Positions 1 through 3,955 of a stretch of 5,992 bases of DNA are shown one piece after another. Source of the DNA: an uncultured Clostridia bacterium (GTDB lineage: Bacteria > Bacillota > Clostridia > Christensenellales > UBA1242); assembly GCA_947589655.1 (NCBI GenBank), contig CANQCE010000056.1, positions 1-5,992 on the forward strand. The letters run 5' to 3'. How positions within the stretch are numbered: the stretch's first letter is position 1; every line of letters starts with the position of its first letter. A program made the translations under genes and the position numbers. The notes under the pieces were generated by a model. It ran no database searches and was not told the origin of the DNA. It was given only the letters and a program-made list of their open reading frames with translations.

Positions 1-33
1 AGTCCCGTGCGTCTGCCATTCCGCCACACTCGC
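1..33 (-). tRNA. tRNA-Leu, 5' part only (runs off left edge)
   Basis: Read on the minus strand from 33 to 1, this is the 5' half of a class II tRNA. It has a 7-nt acceptor strand GCGAGTG, then TG, a D arm GCGGAATGGCAGACGC, A26, the 5' anticodon-stem strand CGGGA and the first two loop bases CT. The D arm with TGGCGGAAT-GGCAGACGC is typical of bacterial tRNA-Leu. The anticodon, variable arm, T arm and 3' acceptor lie outside the window, so the isoacceptor cannot be read and intactness cannot be tested. By analogy with the copy at 61-104, which reads TAA, Leu(UAA) is a reasonable guess. It may be a real tRNA or another truncated copy. Confidence 0.6.
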
Positions 34-60
34 ATTGATTAAGTTTTTGAGTGGAAGCGC

Positions 61-104
61 ACAAGATTTTAAGTCCCATGCGTCTGCCATTCCGCCACAC
101 CGGC
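61..104 (-). pseudogene. Truncated tRNA-Leu(UAA)-like 5' half
   Basis: The minus strand from 104 begins with acceptor-like GCCGGTG, TG and the same D arm as the copy at 1-33. An anticodon arm TGGGA-CTTAAAA-TCTTG follows, with TAA in the anticodon position. The 3' strand of that stem pairs only through G-T wobbles. After it come 27 nt with no T arm (no GTTC-type loop) and no strand complementary to GCCGGTG before the next copy starts at 33. It therefore cannot fold into a complete tRNA and looks like a remnant or partial duplication. Bases 72-100 match 1-29 at 28 of 29 positions. Confidence 0.65.
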
Positions 105-132
105 ATATTTCGCAAGCTGCACTTTTGCTCAT

Positions 133-295
133 TTTTGCCGCAAGCGCCAAAAAGTGTCGCCCTTTCGTTTGCTTGCTCAATTTTGCGCCGTGTCCGCCCG
201 TATGCAAACCGCAGCACTGCTTGGCGGTTTGGCGCAATCGTTTTTTTTGAGAGCCCATCTTCGTTTTTAGTCCCATGAGCTGCACTAGAAAACGA
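133..295. repeat. Cluster of nested inverted repeats, possible structured RNA
   Basis: Several hairpins lie close together in a stretch more GC-rich than its flanks. TCGTTTT+TAGT (261-271) pairs with ACTA (284-287) and AAAACGA (289-295), with one bulged G at 288. CAAACCGC (205-212) pairs perfectly with GCGGTTTG (224-231). This is enclosed by TTGCGC (183-188) pairing with GCGCAA (232-237). TTTTG-C-CGC (133-141) faces GCG-C-CAAAA (144-152). If transcribed from the promoter at 318-347, it would be a structured leader or small RNA upstream of the tRNA-Leu copies. I do not recognise it as RNase P, tmRNA, 6S or a T-box. Confidence 0.4.
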
Positions 296-317
296 GGCTG
301 CTTGTGATAACACATAT

Positions 318-347
318 ATTTTAGCATACTTTTTGGCTAAATTTCAA
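318..347 (-). promoter_or_regulatory. Promoter for the tRNA-Leu-like region
   Basis: On the minus strand, a -35 TTGAAA (347-342), an 18-nt spacer and a -10 TAAAAT (323-318) preceded by TGC (extended -10). The expected start is near 311, reading through the structured stretch into the tRNA-Leu copies. Its spacer end and -10 resemble those of the ung promoter (TATGC followed by TAAAAT or TAAACT). Confidence 0.5.
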
Positions 348-452
348 TAAAAATTCAAACAATTTTTTGTTTTTGTCAATTTTTTTGTTTAAATTTACGA
401 CAAATTCAATATTTTCTTCATTTATGCGGCAAATTTTTCATTTTTGCAACAA
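348..452. other. AT-rich spacer without a recognisable gene
   Basis: This stretch is mostly runs of T and A, with no open frame of note and no conserved RNA pattern that I can recognise. A minus-strand TTGACA at 374-379 has only a weak partner -10 (GAATTT), so I do not call a second promoter. Confidence 0.5.
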
Positions 453-477
453 AAAAAGATGCAAAATGCATCTTTTT
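453..477 (-). terminator. Rho-independent terminator of tRNA-Cys
   Basis: Perfect 11-bp stem (453-463 with 467-477), core AGATGCA/TGCATCT, and a 3-nt loop. On the minus strand it is followed by a T run (451-457 region). The stem begins at the encoded CCA end of tRNA-Cys, so the tRNA is a single-gene transcript. Confidence 0.8.
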
Positions 478-551
478 GGAGGTACCACCCGGATTTGAAC
501 CGGGGAATAAAGGTTTTGCAGACCTTTGCCTTACCTCTTGGCGATGGTACC
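477..551 (-). tRNA. tRNA-Cys (anticodon GCA)
   Basis: A complete 75-nt tRNA on the minus strand. Acceptor GGTACCA pairs with TGGTACC. The D arm is GCC-AAGAGGTAA-GGC, the anticodon arm AGGTC-TGCAAA-ACCTT carries GCA, and the T arm is CCCGG-TTCAAAT-CCGGG. The discriminator base is T (480), the cysteine identity base U73, and the CCA tail is encoded (479-477). Tight promoter and terminator signals flank it. It decodes UGC/UGU codons. Confidence 0.97.
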
Positions 552-567
552 GCTTGAAAACACAACA

Positions 568-596
568 AATATATCATATTCAAAATGTTTTGTCAA
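568..596 (-). promoter_or_regulatory. Promoter of tRNA-Cys
   Basis: On the minus strand, consensus -35 TTGACA (596-591), exactly 17 nt of spacer and -10 TATATT (573-568) preceded by TGA, an extended -10. The expected start is about 10 nt upstream of the mature 5' end of tRNA-Cys at 551. Near-consensus strength fits a stable-RNA promoter. Confidence 0.85.
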
Positions 597-677
597 TTTA
601 TTTTTATGAAAAACTTATCTTTCTTGCCCCAAATTTGGAAAATCTCTGAAAACTTAGTGGAAAGAGATGTTTTTATT

Positions 678-706
678 TTGTCTAAAAAGCGGCGATGTGA
701 TAAAAT
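678..706 (+). promoter_or_regulatory. Promoter of the metallophosphatase gene
   Basis: TTGTCT (678-683), a 17-nt spacer and TAAAAT (701-706) with an upstream TGA (extended -10). The expected start is near 713, giving a leader of about 24 nt that contains the ribosome site GGAGGAG (728-734). It diverges from the tRNA-Cys promoter at 568-596. Confidence 0.75.
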
Positions 707-736
707 TATTTCAGATTTAAAGTTTGCGGAGGAGAT

Positions 737-1330
737 ATGTTTTTCTTTACCAGTGACACGCATTTTATCAGTCAAGAAGATTTGGCTTTTGATTTTAGGG
801 GCTTTGATAGCACAAAAAAGTTTGACAAGTTTGTTATTAAAACTTGGAACAGGCAGGCAAAAAAGGGCGACACAATTTTTGTTATTGGCGACTTTGTGGA
901 TTGTCAAGGCGAGGGGTGTGAAGAATGGAAAAAGGCGCTCTCTTATGTGAAAAAAATCAAGGCGCAAGTGGTGCTGATTATGGGCAACAATGAAGATAGA
1001 GTGGTGAAATATTTTTTTGACAATAGTTTTGACAAATTTCGCGATTACTGTCTTAACCTTGGCTTTAAAGATGTGCAAAAAGACATGACTGTTACCTTTA
1101 ATGGACAAGAGTTTTTTCTCACTCACAAGCCGATAAATTACAAGAAGGGCATGTTCAATCTTTTTGGGCATATGCACAGAAGCGGTGGGGTTTACAAGCC
1201 GTTTGGCCTTAATATTGGCTGCGACTTAAATCATTTTCGGCTGTATAGCGAAAAAGATATCCAATTTATGAAGGAATTAAAAGCAAAATATTGGGATAAT
1301 GACAAAAATTTGAATATGAAGATAGATTAA
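737..1330 (+). CDS. Calcineurin-like metallophosphatase (COG4186-like)
   Basis: The 197-residue protein is a compact, soluble metal-dependent phosphoesterase with the family motifs in order: SDTH (D7, H9), GDFVD (D52), GNNE (N84), LTHKP (H130) and FGHMH (H145, H147). These ligands build the two-metal centre of the calcineurin-like superfamily. Length and order fit the small YfcE/COG4186-type enzymes. The physiological substrate cannot be told from sequence; these proteins hydrolyse phosphomonoesters or diesters in vitro. The usual GNH(D/E) motif reads GNNE here, so the commonly catalytic His is Asn85. The start is set by GGAGGAG at 728-734, just upstream of the ATG. The gene is monocistronic, diverges from tRNA-Cys and is convergent with the ferritin-like gene. 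No signal peptide or membrane segment is visible. Confidence 0.85.
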   Translation: MFFFTSDTHFISQEDLAFDFRGFDSTKKFDKFVIKTWNRQAKKGDTIFVIGDFVDCQGEGCEEWKKALSYVKKIKAQVVLIMGNNEDRVVKYFFDNSFDKFRDYCLNLGFKDVQKDMTVTFNGQEFFLTHKPINYKKGMFNLFGHMHRSGGVYKPFGLNIGCDLNHFRLYSEKDIQFMKELKAKYWDNDKNLNMKID

Positions 1331-1349
1331 AAAGCAAATTGCCTTTTTT
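1325..1349. terminator. Weak bidirectional terminator between convergent genes
   Basis: Just past the metallophosphatase stop, an A-run plus GCA pairs with TGC plus a T-run, with one bulged C. The stem is short and AT-rich. It has T residues on the plus side and the complementary A run on the other, so it could serve both converging genes. The call is tentative. Confidence 0.4.
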
Positions 1350-1640
1350 CTACCTTTGGTCGTCGTCTAAAAATTCGTTATAGCCTTTTTCAAACTGCGT
1401 TTGGGCGATAGGGTCAAGCGTGAACAGCAAACCAAAAAGTTGCCCAACATGCACTTTTTCTTCGTTCATAATGTCCAAAATTGTGGCTCTGGCGGTTGGG
1501 TCGTCAGTGGCATAATAGTGGTTTTCGTATTGCGTGATTGCCAAAAGTTCGCCAACAATGTCCTCGCGGCAATTTTGGGCGGTGAGTTCTCTCTCGTCAC
1601 TGGCAGCGTTTTTTGCTTTAACTTTTAAATTATCTTGCAT
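1350..1640 (-). CDS. Small ferritin-like (half-ferritin) diiron protein
   Basis: The 96-residue soluble protein consists of two predicted long helices. Helix 1 (about 24-45) carries E31 and the YENH segment. Helix 2 (about 48-72) carries EEKVH (E60, E61, H64). The E31/E61/H64 spacing equals the Glu32/Glu62/His65 ferroxidase ligands known from encapsulated ferritins, in which two half-ferritin chains form one four-helix diiron site. The likely role is iron oxidation or storage, or peroxide handling. Many clostridial-type genomes encode similar rubrerythrin-related proteins of under 100 residues. No encapsulin shell gene is in the window, and the acidic tail does not look like an encapsulin-targeting peptide. 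The ATG is set by AGGAGG (1651-1646) five nt upstream. The gene lies 81 nt downstream of ung, in the same direction, behind a hairpin. I see no strong promoter of its own. Confidence 0.75.
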   Translation of the reverse strand: MQDNLKVKAKNAASDERELTAQNCREDIVGELLAITQYENHYYATDDPTARATILDIMNEEKVHVGQLFGLLFTLDPIAQTQFEKGYNEFLDDDQR

Positions 1641-1645
1641 TTTTT

Positions 1646-1651
1646 CCTCCT
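1646..1651 (-). promoter_or_regulatory. Shine-Dalgarno of the ferritin-like gene, abutting a terminator T-tract
   Basis: A perfect AGGAGG on the minus strand, 5 nt before the ATG at 1640. It begins directly after the T-run of the hairpin at 1660-1685. Transcripts ending at the hairpin would lack it, while read-through transcripts would carry it immediately after the structure. Confidence 0.8.
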
Positions 1652-1685
1652 AAAAAAATAAAACAACACAAATTTGTGCTGTTTT
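1652..1685 (-). terminator. Terminator or attenuator between ung and the ferritin-like gene
   Basis: On the minus strand, a 13-bp stem (1685-1673 with 1672-1660) pairs throughout with one G-T wobble; on the plus strand that position is a mismatch. An A and seven T residues (1659-1652) follow. The better pairing on the minus strand and the T-tract mark it as a terminator for ung. It may let some transcription through to the ferritin-like gene. Confidence 0.7.
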
Positions 1686-1721
1686 TTTATATGAAAGGTG
1701 CGAGAATGTTGTGAGAAGTTT

Positions 1722-2381
1722 TTAGTGCCAATCAATAGGTGTTTTGCCGTGGGCGGCAAGAAAGTTGTTTGCTTTTGAAAAGTGTTTGCAGCCGAAAAAG
1801 CCGCGATAGGCGGAAAGTGGGCTTGGGTGAGGGGCTTTTAAAACCAAATGTTGCGGGGCAATCTGCGGCGCAAAAGCCTGAGCATTAGAGCCCCAAAGCA
1901 TAAACACCATTGGGTCTTTTCGTTGCGAGAGCAGGTTGATGATTTGATTGGTGAAAGTTTCCCAACCCTTGCCGCGATGCGAATTTGCATTTGCGCGGCG
2001 CACGGTGAGCGAGGTGTTTAAAAGCAGCACGCCTTGCTTTGCCCAGCGCGTGAGGTTGCCAGTTTTTAAGCATTTTACGCCCAAATCGTCCTCAATTTCT
2101 TTGTAAATGTTTACCAGCGAAGGCGGAAGTTCCACTCCGTCTTGCACCGAAAACGCTAGCCCATGTGCTTGCCCTGGCTCGTGATAAGGGTCCTGACCAA
2201 TAATCACCACTTTAACATCTTCAAACTTTGTGGCGTTAAGAGCAGCAAAAATGTTTTCCATGGCAGGATAAATGTCATATTTGGAATATTCTTCTTCCAA
2301 AAACTTTTGCAAATCTTTAAAATATGGCTTTTGAAACTCTGGCGCAAGCTTTTCCGCCCAATTTTTTGTTATCCTAATCAT
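1722..2381 (-). CDS. ung: Uracil-DNA glycosylase, family 1
   Basis: The enzyme removes uracil from DNA, arising from cytosine deamination or dUTP incorporation, as the first step of base-excision repair in the cytoplasm. The 219-residue protein shows every family-1 signature. GQDPYH is at 62-67 with catalytic D64, F77 stacks on uracil, LLLNTSLTV at 119-127 contains the uracil-reading N122, and HPSPLSAYRGFFG at 185-197 has catalytic H185 and the DNA-intercalating Leu loop. Length and numbering nearly equal the E. coli enzyme (229 aa). There is no Shine-Dalgarno before the ATG, and the upstream promoter puts the expected +1 on the A of that ATG, so translation is probably leaderless. No other good start is available. 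A hairpin with a T-tract follows the gene; the ferritin-like gene lies beyond it. Confidence 0.97.
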   Translation of the reverse strand: MIRITKNWAEKLAPEFQKPYFKDLQKFLEEEYSKYDIYPAMENIFAALNATKFEDVKVVIIGQDPYHEPGQAHGLAFSVQDGVELPPSLVNIYKEIEDDLGVKCLKTGNLTRWAKQGVLLLNTSLTVRRANANSHRGKGWETFTNQIINLLSQRKDPMVFMLWGSNAQAFAPQIAPQHLVLKAPHPSPLSAYRGFFGCKHFSKANNFLAAHGKTPIDWH

Positions 2382-2387
2382 ATGAAA

Positions 2388-2417
2388 AGTTTAGCATAAC
2401 TCTGCTTTTAGTGTCAA
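2388..2417 (-). promoter_or_regulatory. Promoter of ung, predicted to give a leaderless mRNA
   Basis: On the minus strand, consensus -35 TTGACA (2417-2412), an 18-nt spacer and -10 TAAACT (2393-2388) with upstream TGC. With the last -10 base at -7, +1 falls on 2381, the first base of the ung ATG. No ribosome-binding sequence lies between the promoter and the ATG. Confidence 0.7.
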
Positions 2418-2463
2418 GCGAGCGCGAAATTTATCAAAAAAAATGAAAAATACAATTAATTTG

Positions 2464-2493
2464 TTGACTTATATCCGTGTTTTTGTTTAAAAT
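2464..2493 (+). promoter_or_regulatory. Promoter of the surface-protein gene
   Basis: TTGACT (2464-2469), an 18-nt spacer and TAAAAT (2488-2493). The expected start is near 2500, giving a leader of about 80 nt. It diverges from the ung promoter. Confidence 0.6.
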
Positions 2494-2511
2494 AAGAGTG
2501 TAGAGAAAGAA

Positions 2512-2531
2512 CGATTTTGGTCACAAAATCG
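2512..2531 (+). promoter_or_regulatory. Perfect hairpin in the 5' leader of the surface-protein gene
   Basis: CGATTTTG (2512-2519) pairs perfectly over 8 bp with CAAAATCG (2524-2531) around the loop GTCA. No T-tract follows, so it is not a terminator. It starts about 12 nt after the predicted transcription start and lies well upstream of the ribosome site. An mRNA-stabilising 5' stem or a protein-binding operator are the obvious possibilities. The palindrome could also act as DNA. Confidence 0.55.
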
Positions 2532-2564
2532 ACAACACGATAAAAAAAGATTAGATAGAAAAGT

Positions 2565-2571
2565 AAAGGAG
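2565..2571 (+). promoter_or_regulatory. Shine-Dalgarno that sets the true start at 2580
   Basis: AAAGGAG lies 8 nt before ATG 2580. It is the only strong ribosome site near the gene and points to a start that is out of frame with the long reading frame downstream. The in-frame TTG at 2651 has AGGA directly abutting it, too close to work. Confidence 0.8.
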
Positions 2572-2579
2572 TTACGACT

Positions 2580-3853
2580 ATGAAAAGAAAAATTGCGGGG
2601 GGGGGAATCGAGGATTCCGAAAATTAAAAAGTAGGCTTAAATTCACAGGATTGGCAATTCTGTTTCTTTTCACAATCACTTGCAGCTTAACAAGCGTTGT
2701 ACTTGCTGCTCTCACGGCAAACGTGGGTAGCAGTTTTTCTATTTTTTATGAGCCGCAACTTGGCGTGGAACTGCCAAGTTTGAATAATTGCAATATGGTC
2801 AGCGAAATGAGCTCTGGAGACATTTTAATTTTTGACTATTGGGACAACTCCGAATTGGTTGAACATTTACTGAACATTAAAGATACAAGTTGGCGAGACT
2901 TATACGAAAACAATGCCGATTTTGGAATTAATGAGATTTATGAGTATGCCTGCCAATTTGATGGAATAGATATGACAATCCTTGGAGTGGAGGACACATA
3001 TGTGGATTTGATTCTTTCCGATACAGACATATATGCCCCAGTGGATAGCACTAACTATTTTTTGCCTATTAGGGCGGCTGGACTTAGTGCAATTTATTTC
3101 AACAATTTTCACACAGACAGAGTTGAGATTGCCGACAGAATGTTTATGGCGTTCCAAACACCACTAAATTTAACCAACTTAAATTTTGCCAATGTAACAA
3201 GTGCAAAAAGTATGTTTACAGCCTACACTGCATACAACAAGTGTTTTATCAGCGAAAGCATGTTGACAAATACAGCAATTAACAATGCAACGGACAATTC
3301 AGTGCTATATAACAGCACGCATGATGAAAATGGGAACATTCATATGACCGAAGACAGCCAGTTTGTTTTGCCGGCGGTGGATTTGAGCGCGCTTATAGGC
3401 GAAACCGAAGATGATGAGGGCTTTTCATTTACGCTTAAAATTGGAGCTATGACGCTAGATGCGCAATTGCTCGGAACAGACGGAATTTATTTTGACAATT
3501 ATAGCACCCCTGGGAACTACACAAATGCTGCAGATGTTCAACTTGTGAAAGATTATCAATCATTATTTGGGGAGATATATGCTGATGTGGCAGTCCCAGG
3601 TGCCCCAGCAACACATAGTAAAAACAGTTTGTTTACACATCCAAATCAATTAGGGGTCTATCTTGCATTTACAGGTGGTGGCAGTTTTGAATTTTGTTTG
3701 CTTTCGGACGCACCTATTTATGTTATAAACGCACCAGATTTTGTGAAAAACGCGGAGGATTGGCAAAGTGCGATGTTAAACAAATTTACCAATTCAACAG
3801 AATCGTATTTTCATTATTCCTTTAACAATTTTGACACAAGATTTTGGGGTTAA
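2580..3853 (+). CDS. Secreted BspA/DUF285-like surface protein, frameshifted at a 9-G tract
   Basis: The well-formed start (ATG 2580, AAAGGAG upstream) begins MKRKIAGGG and then hits nine G. In the length present it ends at TAA 2625-2627 after 15 residues. The long frame is open from before the G-run to TAA 3853. With ten or seven G the two join, giving 424 residues with ten. The N-terminus is then basic (R/K-rich through KSRLKF) and is followed by a hydrophobic segment (codons 2648-2713) ending LTA-NVG, a Sec signal peptide. Counting from codon 2651, residues 148-171 and 172-195 form two 24-residue repeats sharing NF/NL, V and MF, as in DUF285/BspA-type leucine-rich repeats (consensus NFDTSNVT..MF). 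The rest is Asn/Thr/Asp-rich and unrecognised. No LPXTG anchor or C-terminal membrane helix is visible. An extracellular adhesin-like role is inferred. Phase variation or a homopolymer error would both explain the break. Confidence 0.75.
2597..2605 (+). repeat. Poly-G tract (nine G), candidate phase-variation switch
   Basis: Nine consecutive G lie 17 bases into the reading frame from ATG 2580, in otherwise AT-rich DNA. Frame consequences: 9 G gives a stop at 2625; 8 or 11 G gives a stop in the third frame at the TAG 2632-2634; 7 or 10 G gives the full signal peptide and protein. Mononucleotide G tracts at the 5' end of surface genes are the classic substrate of slipped-strand mispairing. Confidence 0.75.
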
Positions 3854-3895
3854 GGGCGAAAATTTGCAGAAACTTTTTTAAATTTGTTCATTTGT

Positions 3896-3924
3896 TTGAC
3901 TATTTTTACGAAATTATATAAAAT
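3896..3924 (+). promoter_or_regulatory. Promoter of the alpha-oxoamine synthase gene
   Basis: TTGACT (3896-3901), a 17-nt spacer and TAAAAT (3919-3924). The expected start is near 3931, about 25 nt before the ATG, with the ribosome site GGAG at 3946-3949. No clear terminator for the surface-protein gene precedes it. Confidence 0.75.
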
Positions 3925-3955
3925 AAAAAAGAATATCATCTTTTTGGAGTTTTAT

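Larger units (their letters stand above)
1..277 (-). repeat. Direct repeats derived from tRNA-Leu 5' half
   Basis: Three related segments lie in the same orientation. Bases 1-29 and 72-100 differ at a single position (G7 versus A78). A third, shorter piece at 264-277 matches 67-80 at 13 of 14 positions and covers only the anticodon-arm region. A 9-bp word AGCTGCACT also recurs at 115-123 and 278-286. Going from 277 towards 1, the pieces become longer and more tRNA-like. No integrase gene or clear attachment site is visible. Confidence 0.5.

Noticed and set aside
35..278. Two overlapping plus-strand frames of about 70 codons
   Set aside because: They lie antisense to the tRNA-Leu-like repeats and hairpins. 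They have no ribosome site, a cysteine/proline-rich composition and no resemblance to a known protein.
1..315. Long open minus-strand frame with no stop (ATG at 315 or 276, running off the left edge)
   Set aside because: It has no Shine-Dalgarno, and it runs straight through both tRNA-Leu-like copies, giving peptides such as GGMADAWDLKS and VAEWQTHGT that typify spurious translation of tRNA genes. The more distal ATG lies upstream of the expected transcription start.
593..1177. Minus-strand frame of 194 codons opposite the metallophosphatase
   Set aside because: It is a shadow of a gene with clear catalytic motifs. It has no start signals, and its composition is typical of an antisense frame in AT-rich DNA.
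2651..2653. TTG as the start of the surface-protein gene
   Set aside because: The AGGA directly abuts the TTG with no spacing, and starting here removes the basic n-region needed for export. The strong AAAGGAG and ATG at 2565-2582 point upstream instead.
3854..3895. Possible terminator after the surface-protein gene
   Set aside because: Only an A/T-rich run with short repeats of AAATTT is present. I could not find a stem with a GC core.
3926..3945. AAAAAGA/TCTTTTT hairpin just before the oxoamine-synthase ribosome site
   Set aside because: Most of its left arm lies upstream of the expected transcription start (about 3931), so it would not form in the mRNA. It has no GC core to act as a terminator.
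3884..3955. 24-codon N-terminal extension of the oxoamine synthase
   Set aside because: It starts upstream of the gene's own -35 element, encodes a non-conserved segment and has no Shine-Dalgarno. ATG 3956 has GGAG and matches the family's usual N-terminus.
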